From the NCBI RefSeq assembly GCF_021535135.1, contig NZ_CP091036.1:186001-250000 (forward strand): a stretch of 64,000 bases of DNA. Reading direction: 5' to 3'. The DNA comes from Antarcticibacterium sp. 1MA-6-2. Its GTDB lineage: Bacteria; Bacteroidota; Bacteroidia; Flavobacteriales; Flavobacteriaceae. Shown in pieces: positions 10,586 to 20,372 of the stretch. The notes beneath the pieces are model-generated. The model ran no database searches, had not been told where the DNA came from, and was given only the letters and a program-made list of their open reading frames with translations. A program made the translations under genes and the position numbers. Within the stretch, counting starts at the first letter, position 1, and the number at the start of each line of letters is the position of its first letter.

Positions 10586-11029
10586 CAGAATAAAGAGAAG
10601 AGAGAAAAGAAGAGAGACTTAATCTAATCCATTTTGGAAACCCATTGTCATCTTCTGAAATTCTTCAATTTTATTCTCTAATTTTTCTAATTCGATTTCG
10701 GTTATATAATTACGATGCCTTGCTACTAACAGTTGAGTTCCTAACTCAAATGATGATCCAAGTGAAATATCTAAAAAATGACGAAAGGATTTTTCTGATC
10801 TTGAAGATCCTTCTGCAATATTACTTGGCATTGAAACAGAACATTTACTAAGTTGTGAACTAAGATCATAAATCTCGTGTTTCGGAAAACTGAGGAGAAT
10901 ATCTGAAACATCTTTTGCAATCTCGAGTCCTAATTTCCAAATCTTGAGATTTTTATAATTGTGTCTCTTCCTGCTGCTCATTTCTTCTCTTCTCTCTTTT
11001 CTCTTCTCTATTTTCTCCCTGTTATTCTA
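10586..11029. repeat. Inverted low-complexity repeat bracketing four-helix-bundle cassette 1
   Basis: From 10586 the plus strand reads AGAATAA followed by AGAGAAGAGAGAAAAG. The opposite strand from about 11029 reads AGAATAA followed by GAGAAAATAGAGAAGAGAAA. The two purine-rich arms are inverted relative to each other and enclose the gene at 10619-10981. Confidence 0.55.
10619..10981 (-). CDS. Four helix bundle protein (23S rRNA intervening-sequence / S23 family), copy 1
   Basis: A 120-residue protein with the family pattern YKNLKIWKLGLEIAKDV near the start and SKCSVSMPSNIAEGSSRSE in the middle. The fold is a four-helix bundle that forms pentamers; relatives include proteins encoded inside 23S rRNA intervening sequences and the Avd protein of diversity-generating retroelements. 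No enzymatic function is known. It sits in the spacer between thiolase and acyl-CoA dehydrogenase, flanked on both sides by inverted, low-complexity GAGAAGAG tracts, each beginning with AGAATAA at the outer edge (see findings). No reverse transcriptase or variable repeat is nearby, so a retroelement role is unlikely. Confidence 0.9.
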   Translation of the reverse strand: MSSRKRHNYKNLKIWKLGLEIAKDVSDILLSFPKHEIYDLSSQLSKCSVSMPSNIAEGSSRSEKSFRHFLDISLGSSFELGTQLLVARHRNYITEIELEKLENKIEEFQKMTMGFQNGLD

Positions 11030-12220
11030 ATTTAAAAACTCATAAACCCCAGCTGCTCCCTGTCCTGTTCCCACGCACATGGTCACGAGACAATGTTTAT
11101 TTTGGTGGCCGCGTTTTCGCATTTCATCGAAGATCTGTACAGAGAGTTTCGCTCCTGAACATCCCAGGGGATGACCCATCGCTATTGCTCCTCCGTTCAC
11201 ATTGACCAGCTGCGGATTTAATCCCGTTTCTCGTATTACGGCAAGTGACTGGGAAGCAAAAGCTTCATTAAGCTCGATAAGCTCCATGTCTTCTTTTTTC
11301 AATCCTGCTCGTTTCAATGCTTTTGGAACTGCTATTACCGGACTTATTCCCATTACCCTTGGATCTACTCCCGCTACGGCATAACTGACTAAGCGTGCGA
11401 TTGGTTCAAGGTTTAACTCTTTCACCATTTCTTCACTCATCACCATTAAAAAGGCTGCACCGTCACTCATTTGAGAGGCGTTACTTAGGGTGACACTTCC
11501 ACCTTCAGCAAAAACAGGTCGTAATCTTGCCAGGGCTTCTACAGATGTATCGGCGCGTGGACCTTCGTCTTCGGTTACTGTGTAAGTCCTTTTTTCTTTT
11601 TTTCCTTCAGCATTTATAAATGTTTCTTCCACTTCAATAGGAACTATTTGTTCTTTGAACCTCTCTTCCTTAAGAGCTTTTAAGGCCTTTTGGTGGGAAT
11701 TGTAAGCGAATTCATCCTGGTCTTCCCGGGAAATATTGTAACGTTTTGCTACTTCTTCCGCAGTTAATCCCATTCCCCAATAATAGTCTTCGTGGCCTTC
11801 TTTCGCAACGCTGTAATTAGGAACAGGTTTGTATCCTCCCATAGGAATATAGCTCATACTTTCAGATCCTCCTGCTATAATGCAATCTGCCATTCCGCTC
11901 TGGATCTTGGCCGATGCCATGGCAATGGTTTCAATTCCCGATGCACAATATCTATTCACCGTAACTCCTGGAACATCTTCGATCTTTAATCCCATTAAAG
12001 AGATCAATCTACCCATATTAAGTCCCTGCTCCGCCTCCGGCATCGCATTACCGACCATAACATCGTCAATTCTCTTTTTATCCAGCTGCGGAAGATCCTT
12101 CATTAAATATTCAATAGTTTCCGCCGCCAATTCATCCGGCCTCTTAAACCTGAATACTCCGCGAGGCGCTTTCCCCACTGCGGTTCTGTATGCTTTTACT
12201 ATGTATGCCTGTCTGTTCAT
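11027..12220 (-). CDS. fadA: Acetyl-CoA C-acyltransferase (3-ketoacyl-CoA thiolase)
   Basis: A 397-residue thiolase of normal length. The active-site nucleophile Cys is in NRYCASGIE near residue 90, the His in GHPLGCSG near 350, and the second Cys in CVGTGQG near 380. It cleaves 3-ketoacyl-CoA with CoA to acetyl-CoA and a shortened acyl-CoA, the last step of beta-oxidation. It lies between the two four-helix-bundle genes in the marR-fadN-fadA-fadE operon. No frame defects. Confidence 0.95.
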   Translation of the reverse strand: MNRQAYIVKAYRTAVGKAPRGVFRFKRPDELAAETIEYLMKDLPQLDKKRIDDVMVGNAMPEAEQGLNMGRLISLMGLKIEDVPGVTVNRYCASGIETIAMASAKIQSGMADCIIAGGSESMSYIPMGGYKPVPNYSVAKEGHEDYYWGMGLTAEEVAKRYNISREDQDEFAYNSHQKALKALKEERFKEQIVPIEVEETFINAEGKKEKRTYTVTEDEGPRADTSVEALARLRPVFAEGGSVTLSNASQMSDGAAFLMVMSEEMVKELNLEPIARLVSYAVAGVDPRVMGISPVIAVPKALKRAGLKKEDMELIELNEAFASQSLAVIRETGLNPQLVNVNGGAIAMGHPLGCSGAKLSVQIFDEMRKRGHQNKHCLVTMCVGTGQGAAGVYEFLN

Positions 12221-12238
12221 TGTTCTAGTATTTAGATG

Positions 12239-12664
12239 TTAGATTTGAGATGTGAGACATTAGACGTATTATTTGCTAAACTTCTGGATTAGGGAATAAT
12301 TCATCTTTTGAACTTCAATCAAATCTTTTAATAATTGTCGTGTTTTATCTTCTGGAATAAGCTTTAAGCGATGAGATAAAATTAATTGTGTAAATAATTC
12401 ATTTGAAGATCCACTTGCGATTCCCAGGAAGTTGCGGAATTCACCATCTGTATTTCTTCCGGCTCCTTCGGCAATGTTAGAAGGAACTGAAATAGCGCTT
12501 CTTCTAATTTGACTTGTTAGTCCATATTTTTCTTCTTTAGGAAATTCTGAAGAAATTAAATAGGTCTGTTCTGCAACATCCATTGCTTTTTGCCAAATCT
12601 TTAAATCCTGAAAATTATGCATATTAACAGTTTTACGTTTTTGTTGATGAAATCTCAAATCTAA
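12239..12664. repeat. Inverted repeat bracketing four-helix-bundle cassette 2
   Basis: TTAGATTTGAGAT at 12239-12251 recurs exactly on the opposite strand at 12652-12664. Around both copies lie degenerate words such as GAGAT, TTAGAC and GAGAC. The transcript could fold into a long hairpin with the small gene in its loop. Purpose inferred only. Confidence 0.6.
12269..12622 (-). CDS. Four helix bundle protein (S23 family), copy 2
   Basis: I choose the internal Met (MHNFQDLKIWQKAM) as start because the family begins there, giving 117 residues; an upstream in-frame Met at 12658 would lie inside the flanking repeat. The family signature IRRSAISVPSNIAEGAGR is present. It is only distantly similar to copy 1, so the two were probably acquired separately. 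It sits between fadN and fadA, and is bracketed by an exact 13-bp inverted repeat (TTAGATTTGAGAT, 12239-12251 and 12652-12664) within longer degenerate tracts. The function is unknown. Confidence 0.9.
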   Translation of the reverse strand: MHNFQDLKIWQKAMDVAEQTYLISSEFPKEEKYGLTSQIRRSAISVPSNIAEGAGRNTDGEFRNFLGIASGSSNELFTQLILSHRLKLIPEDKTRQLLKDLIEVQKMNYSLIQKFSK

Positions 12665-12688
12665 TATCTCATGTCTTATATCTCCTGT

Positions 12689-15097
12689 CTAATTCCTAAG
12701 CGGCTTTCCCTTCTTCAGCATGTGCTCAATTCTTTCAAGCGTCTTCCTTTCTCCTGTGAGAGATAAAAACGCTTCTCTTTCAAGATCAAGTAGGTATTGT
12801 TCGCTCACATAACTTGCATCAGATAAATCTCCACCGGACATAACGTATGCCAGCTTATTGGCTATTTTTCTGTCATGTTCGCTGATGTAATTACCTGCTA
12901 CCATCTGGTCTGTTCCTACCATAAAAGTTCCAAGGGCCTGTTTTCCTAAAACTTTTATGTCTGTTCTAGGTATTGGTTTTGTATAGCCGTTTTCTGCCAT
13001 GAGAAGTGCGTGTTGTTTTGCCATAGCCAATTGCCTGTCTGGGTTAACAACTACTATATCTTTTCCTTTTTGAAGAATGTTGAGGTCGTAAGCTTCATAG
13101 GCTGAAGTTGAAACTTTTGCCATTGCAATTGTGAGGAAGTGTTCTCTAAGACGGTTCAATTCCACATCATCTTTTTGGTATGTATCACTTGCTCTCACAG
13201 TCATTTCCTTGGAACCACCTCCACCGGGAATAACTCCCACGCCAAATTCCACGAGACCAATGTAAGTTTCGGCTGCGGCTACAACTTTATCGGCGTGAAG
13301 TGAAAGTTCACATCCGCCCCCCAGTGTCATTGCGTGTGGTGCTGCTACCGTTGGAATGGAAGAATAACGCATCCGCATCATCGTGTCCTGGAAATATTTA
13401 ATGGCAATATTCAGCTCATCGTATTCCTGTTCAACAGCCATCATAAAAATCATCCCGATGTTGGCACCTACAGAAAAGTTCTTGCCGTTGTTGGCCACCA
13501 CCAATCCCTGGTAATCTCTTTCAGCCAGATCCAGGGCTTTATTTAGTCCGTCCAGCACATCGCCGCCAATGGTATTCATTTTACTTCGGAACTCTACATT
13601 GAGGATTCCGTCGCCAAGATCTTCCACTACCACTCCGCTGTTTTTGAAAACCTGTTTTGATTCGCGGATGTTGTCCAGAATAATAAAAGCATCCTGTCCC
13701 GGAACTTTTACCTGTTTCTTCTGCGGAATATCGTAATAATAGGAATTCCCGTCTTTTACTGTATAGAAGCTTTCACTACCGCTTTCCAGCATTACATTTA
13801 CCCAGGCTGCAGGTTCATAACCTTCGGCCTTCATCATTTCTATTCCCTTCTTTACGCCTACAGCATCCCAAATTTGGAAAGGCCCGTGATCCCATCCAAA
13901 ACCTAAGCACGCATAGCATCATCTATCTTATAAAGCTCATCTGTTATTTCCGGAATTCGGTTTGAAACGTAAGCAAAAAGTGCAGAGAGGTTCTTGCGGT
14001 AAAATTCACCTGCTTTGTCATTTCCTTTTACCAAAACAGAAAACCGATCTTCTACTTTGTCTATAGTTTTCGTTTGCTCGAGAGTAGCAAAATTTGCTTT
14101 TTTACCCTCGCGATATTCCATTCTATTTAAGTCCAAAGTTAGGATCTCACTGGATCCATCTTTTTTCTTTTCTTTTTTATAAAAACCCTGACTTAGTTTT
14201 ACTACCCAACCACTTCTTATCCATCATGGTCTGGATAAAGTCGGGTAATTTAAACAGGTCGTGTCGCTCATCATTTGGAACGCCTTCATGTAATCCATTC
14301 GCCACGTGCACCAGGGTGTCAAGACCTACAACATCAACCGTTCTAAAGGTTGCCGATTTAGGTCTTCCAATAACTGGTCCTGTAAGTTTGTCAACTTCTT
14401 CAACCGTCATATCCATTTCCTTCACCATATGGAACAAACTCATAATGCTGAAAATTCCAATACGGTTCCCAATAAAAGCAGGAGTATCTTTTGCAACTAC
14501 AGAAGTTTTACCCAGGAATTTTTCTCCATACTCATTCAGGAATTCCAGTACTTCTTCTGAAGTATCGGGTCCCGGAATAATTTCAAATAGCCTTAAATAT
14601 CTTGGAGGATTAAAGAAATGTGTTCCGCAGAAGTGCTTTCTGAAATCTTCACTACGGCCTTCATTCATCAATTGAATTGGAATTCCGGAGGTATTAGAAG
14701 TTATAAGAGTACCTTCTTTTCGGTGTTTTTCCAGATTATCAAAAACCTGTTTTTTAATATCAAGACGTTCAACAACGACTTCGATAATCCAGTCAACTTC
14801 AGAAACTTTTGAAATATCATCCTCCAAATTCCCCGTTTTAATCCTGCTTGCAAAGTCTTTATGGTAAATAGGAGATGGCTTTGATTTAAGTGCGTCTTGA
14901 AGAGATTGATTTACCAGGCGATTCCTTACCTGTTTGCTTTCCAGCGTTAGGCCTTTCTTCTTTTCCTGCTCGGTTAATTCCCTTGGAACAATATCCAGCA
15001 GGAGTACCTCCACACCAATATTGGCGAAATGGCAGGCAATACCGCTTCCCATAATTCCGGAACCAATTACTGCAACTTTGTTAATTCTTCGTTTCAT
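12689..15097 (-). CDS. fadN: 3-hydroxyacyl-CoA dehydrogenase / enoyl-CoA hydratase (FadN type), broken at two RCCGGY sites
   Basis: The N-terminus is a Rossmann NAD domain (VAVIGSGIMGSGIACHFA, residues 8-26), then the dehydrogenase helical domain, then a C-terminal crotonase domain (KNFSVGANIG near 545 and LGGGCELSLHADKV). This order, dehydrogenase first, is that of FadN, opposite to E. coli FadB. It hydrates enoyl-CoA and oxidises 3-hydroxyacyl-CoA. The frame breaks at 14191-14197 (minus ACTAAGT; ACCGGT restores SKTGQGFYKKEK) and at 13901-13908 (minus GCTTAGGT; GCCGGT restores DDAMRAGFGWDHG). After repair the protein is 801 residues with no other defect. It is the first enzyme gene downstream of marR. 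Confidence 0.92.
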
Positions 15098-15206
15098 ATG
15101 TTTTATATAGTTTTAATAGCTTCGGTGAAACTCACTGAAGTAATTAGCAAATTATTTTCCCCTTTTTCCTATTGCAAAAAGGTGTAAAACCTGAGGAGTT
15201 TTTAGC

Positions 15207-15677
15207 TTAATCAGGATTAATGATGTCATTTAATTTGAGATCTTTATCATAGATCTTTTTGTTTCCAATTAAATCGGTTATAGTATTGGCAACCCGAATG
15301 AATGTTTTTAGATCTTCTTCAGGAACATTTTCTTTCACGGCCTCATCAAATCTCAATACCACACTTTTTGAAAAGTCACGCATTTCCAGCCCGAACTTTG
15401 TAAGGTGAAGTAAGACACTCCGGCCATCTTTGGGATTCTTTTTTCTAATTATTAGACCTTTCTCTTCCATGGTTTTTAAAATTCGGGAAAGACTGGTGGC
15501 TTCCATTCCCATTTTGGGACCTAAAGAAGTCGAAGGGGTTCCTTTTTCAGGATCAATACTTAGTAAAGCAAAACCAGTAGCCATAGTGCTTCCTGCTTTT
15601 CCGGCTTCCTCATTGTACATTTTGGAAACTGCAATCCAGGTTGCCCGCAATACATAATCAATTGTCTTCTCCTTCAT
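15207..15677 (-). CDS. MarR family transcriptional regulator
   Basis: The start is placed at MKEKTIDYVLRATW (15677) rather than the upstream in-frame Met, giving 156 residues. The middle shows a winged helix-turn-helix (GMEATSLSRILKTMEEKGLI, recognition helix, then the wing KKNPKDGRSVLLHLT). It is the first gene of the leftward beta-oxidation operon, 109 bp before fadN. A perfect palindrome directly upstream (15710-15731) is a probable operator, so autoregulation and control of the fad genes by an acyl-CoA-type ligand are inferred from known MarR/fad pairs; the ligand is not shown by the sequence. Confidence 0.9.
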   Translation of the reverse strand: MKEKTIDYVLRATWIAVSKMYNEEAGKAGSTMATGFALLSIDPEKGTPSTSLGPKMGMEATSLSRILKTMEEKGLIIRKKNPKDGRSVLLHLTKFGLEMRDFSKSVVLRFDEAVKENVPEEDLKTFIRVANTITDLIGNKKIYDKDLKLNDIINPD

Positions 15678-15709
15678 ATAAAAAATGGTGAAATGTAAAG
15701 TTAACAAAA

Positions 15710-15731
15710 TTTATTATGCACGCATAATAAA
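15710..15731. promoter_or_regulatory. Perfect palindrome, probable MarR operator
   Basis: TTTATTATGC, 2-nt spacer AC, GCATAATAAA: 10-bp arms with no mismatch, ending 33 bp upstream of the marR start. The size and dyad match MarR-type operators. Confidence 0.75.
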
Positions 15732-15970
15732 TCCAAGGAAATTTTTTATTCTTATAATGAATGTGGTAAAACATAGAATGAAGAACAGGAGAGGAGGTTA
15801 AAAACCTCTTCAACTACAATTAATTAAGGAAATAGCTGTATTTCTATTACAGTAAATATTTAAAATGCTTATCAACTGAAAGTATTGATGATGTTTAAAC
15901 CTAAGATGGATATTCCTCTCATCTAAATATTTTATTTTACTTTTAGGTCTCTAAAAAATTCAGAAGAAAA

Positions 15971-16942
15971 ATGCTAGATTATCCATTGAAGTTTACCCCC
16001 GTTTTAAAAGAAAAAATTTGGGGTGGTAGTAAGTTAAGAGAAGTATTAAATAAAGATTCCAACAGTAATGAACTGGGGGAAAGCTGGGAAATTTCAGGAG
16101 TACAAAATGATATTTCGGTGGTTGAAAATGGTGCTTTGAAAGGTAGTACTTTGAATGAGTTACTGGAGAAATACAAAGGGGACTTTCTGGGAGAAAAGGT
16201 CTACGAAAATTTTGGAGCAGAATTTCCACTTCTTATAAAGTATATTGATGCAAAAACTGAATTATCGGTACAATTGCATCCCAATGATGAACTTGCCAAA
16301 AAAAGGCACAACTCTTTTGGAAAAACTGAAATGTGGTATATCATGCAGGCCGATGAAGGAGCTGAAATTAATGTAGGTTTTAAGAACACCACAACCAAAG
16401 ATGAATATCTTCAAAGGCTTGAAAAAGGCGAAATTACAAAATTGCTCAATTTTGAAAAGGTGGAAAAAGGAGATTCCTTCTTTATTAATACCGGAAAAGT
16501 TCACGCTATAGGAGCCGGAGTTTTATTAGCCGAAATCCAGCAAACCTCTGATATTACCTATCGAATATATGACTGGGACAGGGTAGATGCCCAGGGAAAA
16601 AGCAGAGATCTACATACAGCCGAAGCCCTGGATGCAATTGATTTTCAGAAAAAAGACGACTTTAAACTGGAGTATTCCAAAACTGAAAATGAATCTTCGA
16701 ATATCGCAAGGTGCGAATATTTTACCACAAATTATTTACAGATAAGAGGTAAGGTGGAGAAGGATTATTCTGAAATAGATTCATTTGTGATCTACATGTG
16801 CGTTAGCGGTAAAGCTGAAATTGAAACAGGTAGGAACACAGAAAATATTCAACAGGGACAAACAGTATTAATTCCTGCAAAGAATAAGAAAGTAACCATA
16901 TCTTCAGAAGATGTCGAGTTACTGGAAGTATATATAGGCTAA
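15971..16942 (+). CDS. manA: Type I mannose-6-phosphate isomerase
   Basis: A 323-residue cupin isomerase of the short Bacteroidetes/Firmicutes form. Zinc-site motifs are present: SVQLHPND near residue 100, KTEMWYIM, and GKVHAIGAGVLLAEIQQ near 175. It interconverts mannose 6-phosphate and fructose 6-phosphate, feeding GDP-mannose or mannose catabolism. It is a stand-alone rightward gene with a 240-bp upstream spacer. A perfect 19-bp hairpin lies about 90 bp after the stop, between it and the convergent aldo/keto reductase. Confidence 0.93.
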   Translation: MLDYPLKFTPVLKEKIWGGSKLREVLNKDSNSNELGESWEISGVQNDISVVENGALKGSTLNELLEKYKGDFLGEKVYENFGAEFPLLIKYIDAKTELSVQLHPNDELAKKRHNSFGKTEMWYIMQADEGAEINVGFKNTTTKDEYLQRLEKGEITKLLNFEKVEKGDSFFINTGKVHAIGAGVLLAEIQQTSDITYRIYDWDRVDAQGKSRDLHTAEALDAIDFQKKDDFKLEYSKTENESSNIARCEYFTTNYLQIRGKVEKDYSEIDSFVIYMCVSGKAEIETGRNTENIQQGQTVLIPAKNKKVTISSEDVELLEVYIG

Positions 16943-17033
16943 AGCCAGGAATAAAAAGTTAAGGAGTAAAAGAGTAAAAGAGTGAAAGAGAAAAATTAAA
17001 AATTCACTGTAGATCTTTCCTACTTAATAATAT

Positions 17034-17074
17034 AGCCACGAATTCACTAATAAATTATTAGTGAATTCGTGGCT
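17034..17074. repeat. Perfect 19-bp palindrome with 3-nt loop between convergent genes
   Basis: AGCCACGAATTCACTAATA, loop AAT, then its exact reverse complement. There is no long T run, so it may act as a bidirectional terminator or be a dispersed palindromic repeat. It follows a short low-complexity stretch (GTAAAAGAGTAAAAGAGTG) at about 16965. Confidence 0.75.
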
Positions 17075-17090
17075 CTCCAATTAAATAAAG

Positions 17091-18088
17091 CTATTTGTTT
17101 AGTATTTCTTCAATTTCCTGAAGTTCCTCCTTATTAAACTCCAGATTTTGTAAAGTATTAATGTTGTCCTGTAATTGAGAAACTTTGCTCGCGCCCACGA
17201 GCACAGAAGTTACCCGTAAATCTTTAAGCAACCAGGCAATAGCCATTTGGGCCAGACTTTGATTTCGGTTTTCGGCAATGGAATTCAGTTTCTTCATTTT
17301 CCCGACAAGTTCAGGAGTAATTTGGGATTTATCAAGGTATCCTCCTTCTATTGCTGCCCTGGAATCTTCAGGAATTCCATGAAGATATTTAGAGGTCAAA
17401 ATACCTTGTTCCAAGGGAGAAAATACTATGCTTCCAATACCTTCCTGCTCCAGGGTATCCATCAATCCATTTTCCACCCACCTGTCCAACATGTTGTATC
17501 GGGGCTGATGGATCAAAAACGGTGTTCCCTGTTCCTTCAGAATTTTCGCAGCTTTTGCAGTGTCTTCAGCTGAGTATTGAGAGACACCTACGTATAAGGC
17601 TTTTCCCTGTCTTACGATTTGATCCAAAGCTCCCATTGTTTCTTCCAGAGGAGTTTCGGGATCAGGCTTAGGTGGTGGTAAAAAATATCTACATATTCCA
17701 GACCCATCCTGTTTAAGGATTGATCGAGGCTGGCAATAAGATATTTTCGGGATCCGAAATTTCCATAAGGTCCCGGCCACATATCCCATCCTGCTTTAGT
17801 GGAAATTATAAGTTCATCACGGTAAACTTTGAAATCTTCAGAAAAGATCTTTCCAAAATTTCTTTCAGCAGAGCCATAAGGAGGTCCGTAATTATTTGCC
17901 AGGTCAAAGTGTGTTATCCCATTATCAAATGCAGTCCTTAGCAGCTTACGGGAATTTTCAAAATCATCTACATCGCCAAAGTTATGCCACAGCCCCAGTG
18001 AAAGTAGTGGCAGGTCGATTCCGCTTCGGCCACAGCGGCGATATTGCATTTTTTCATATCTGTTTTCAGATGGTATATATGTATTCAT
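17091..18088 (-). CDS. Aldo/keto reductase (YghZ / Kv-beta type), broken at one RCCGGY site
   Basis: The TIM-barrel reductase shows the catalytic Tyr in DLANNYGPPYGSAE, the Lys in ISTKAGWDMWPG, and the YVDIFYHH strand. The frame is lost at 17666-17673, minus ACCTAAGC; restoring ACCGGC gives FYHHRPDPETPLEETMGAL, exactly the family pattern, and a 331-residue protein. The C-terminal half has the NADPH-binding region (VLVGASKVSQLQDNI). YghZ-type enzymes reduce small aldehydes such as L-glyceraldehyde 3-phosphate and methylglyoxal; the substrate here is inferred only from that similarity. Confidence 0.9.
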
Positions 18089-18139
18089 AATAAAGTTTAA
18101 ATTAAAAATGGCTTTCAGAATAGAAAGCCATTCAAGATC

Positions 18140-19918
18140 TTATTTTTCATAGATATTGTTGTAGAGATTCTCGTACAACTTCTTGATGTTTCTTCGTTTC
18201 AGCTTCATCGTAGGAGTTAAATGTTCTCCTTCAATACTCCAAACATCAGGAGTAAGTTCAAATTTTTTCACTTTTTCCCAGTGGCCAAATTTAGCGTTGT
18301 AAAAATCTACTTCTTCCTGAATACGGGAAACTACTTCAGGATGTTTGATCATTTCTGCAGGAGAGTTTCCAATATTTAAATTTTTTCGGTTTGCCCATTC
18401 CTGAACAAATTCGAAATTTGGCTGAATAAATGCTGCTTAAGCATTTTTTCTCCTTCTCCAATTACCATGATCTGTTCAATGAAGCGGGATTGTTTCATTG
18501 TATTTTCTATAATTTGAGGAGCCACATATTTTCCGCCAGATGTCTTAAACATTTCTTTTTTTCGGTCGGTAATTTTAAGGAAACCTTCACTGTCTATTTC
18601 GCCTATGTCTCCCGTATGGAAATAACCCTCCTCATCAATTGCTTCATTGGTTTTATCGGGCTCTTTATAATAGCCTAACATAAGATTTGGTCCTTTTGTA
18701 AGGATTTCCCCGTCTTCAGCAATTTTTACCTCGACTTTATCAATAACTTTTCCTACGGTTCCTATTTTAAATCCGTGGTTTCTTTGATCGTTAACAGCAA
18801 TAACCGGAGAAGTTTCGGTTAAACCATAGCCTTCCATCACAGGAATTTCGGCGGCTGCAAAACTCTCGCTAATCTTGGTTGCAGGGCTGCACTTCCTGAA
18901 ACTATTAATTCTATATTACCTCCAAGACCTTCTTTCCATTTCGAAAATATGATCTTTCTGGCAAGGCCAAGTTTTGTTTCATACCACCAACCATTGGCGC
19001 CATATGGTTCATATTGAAGTCCCAGCTCCACAGCCCAGAAAAACAATTTTTGTTTAACTCCGCCAACAGTAGATCCTTTAGCAATGATTTTGTCGTACAC
19101 TTTTTCAAGTAATCTCGGAACCGCGGTAATAACATGAGGTTTTACTTCTTTTAAATTTTCACTTATTTTATCAATAGATTCTGCAAAGTAGATGGAGACG
19201 CTGTAATATTGGTATAAGTACAGGATCATCCTTTCGAAAATATGGCATACCGGGAGAAAACTTAAGGCAGTGTAGGTGCCAAATTCAAACGGGACCCGGG
19301 GAGCACTTCCAAGAACATTGCTAACAATATTATAGTGTGACAGCATGACTCCTTTTGGCCTGCTTAAGTAGTTCCAGAGGTATATATAAGAGTAGCGAGA
19401 TCATCTGGCTTCACCTGCTTTTTTAATTGCTCTACTTCATCCTGGTTAGTTTTGTCTTCACCTAACTGCAAGACCTCTGTCCAATTTTTACATCCTACTA
19501 TTTCATCAAAACTATAAACTTCCTTGAGTTTTGTATTGTGTTTTATGGCGTTTAATTTCTCCAGAACTTCAGTATCTGAAACAAAGCAGTAAGTGGCTTC
19601 ACTGTGATTGATCACATATTCATAATCTTCTTCAGAAATGGTGGGATAAATAGGGACATTTTGAGCTCCCAGCTGGAGAACCCCTATGTCTACAATATTC
19701 CACTCTGTCCTGTTGGAGGAGGAAATGACAGCAATTTTTTCACCAGGTAAAACCCCCAGCCGAAGTAAACCCCTGCTCATGGCATTAGCCCTGTCTATGT
19801 ATTCTTTGGTAGATAAAGATTGCCAGCTGCCATTATACTTGGTTACCAGAGCCTTTTCCAGGGGGTGATTTTCCAGTTGATAATATGGGAAATCAAAAAG
19901 TCTTTTTATTTCAGTCAT
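18140..19918 (-). CDS. fadD: Long-chain fatty acid--CoA ligase (AMP-forming), broken at three points
   Basis: The adenylate-forming core is recognisable in four segments: LIYTSGTTG (P-loop), then RPKGVMLSHYN, LPVCHIFERM, then VMEGYGLTETSPV and DRKKEMFKTSGGKYVAPQ. Two breaks are RCCGGY sites: 19362-19369 (minus ACTTAAGC, restores TSGTTGRPKGV) and 18435-18442 (GCTTAAGC, restores GEKMPAAFIQPNF). A third, near 18850, is a lost T in a T run (restores RLARVFAAAEIPVMEG). Repair gives 591 residues. It activates long-chain fatty acids to acyl-CoA, the entry step to the fad operon 2.5 kb away, but it is a separate transcriptional unit. Confidence 0.9.
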
Positions 19919-20255
19919 TGGGTTCTAAATAGAGATATACCTTGCAAAATAACAATTTACCAGGGCATTTCAAATCTATTTATTTAAAAAGCTGAAGATA
20001 TTTTCTCACGAGTTGTGATATTCATAATTTCTTATTCTTTATTTATTTCATAAAAAATTTAAAACTGCCTTTGATTTGATACAGATCATCCATTTAAAGA
20101 AGATAAACTAATAATGAATTTGCCGGGTAGGAGAGATCAGAGACAGGGGTGGAAGGGATTTGCTGCCCGTAGGTTATAAAATATGGCGTAAAAATCGTGT
20201 TATTAAAAAATGGTAAACTTATTTAAAAGTAATATCACTTAATGACTTGGCAGGA

Positions 20256-20334
20256 TAAAAAAAGAAGAGGCTGCCTAAGAGAATTACAATACTGAGAATT
20301 CAGTTTTTGTACTTCCACTTAAAGGCAGCCTCTT
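20256..20334 (-). terminator. Terminator of the lipoprotein gene with a large structured loop
   Basis: A perfect 12-bp stem (AAGAGGCTGCCT with AGGCAGCCTCTT) closes a 46-nt loop that itself holds the palindrome CTGAGAATTCAG. On the minus strand it is followed by a T-rich run. It starts 39 bp after the lipoprotein stop. Confidence 0.8.
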
Positions 20335-20372
20335 CAACCTAACCTTATCCATTCCGGGATTATCAACAAAAA

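Noticed and set aside
10619..12622. Avd protein of a diversity-generating retroelement
   Set aside because: The fold is similar, but there is no reverse transcriptase, template repeat or variable repeat in the window.
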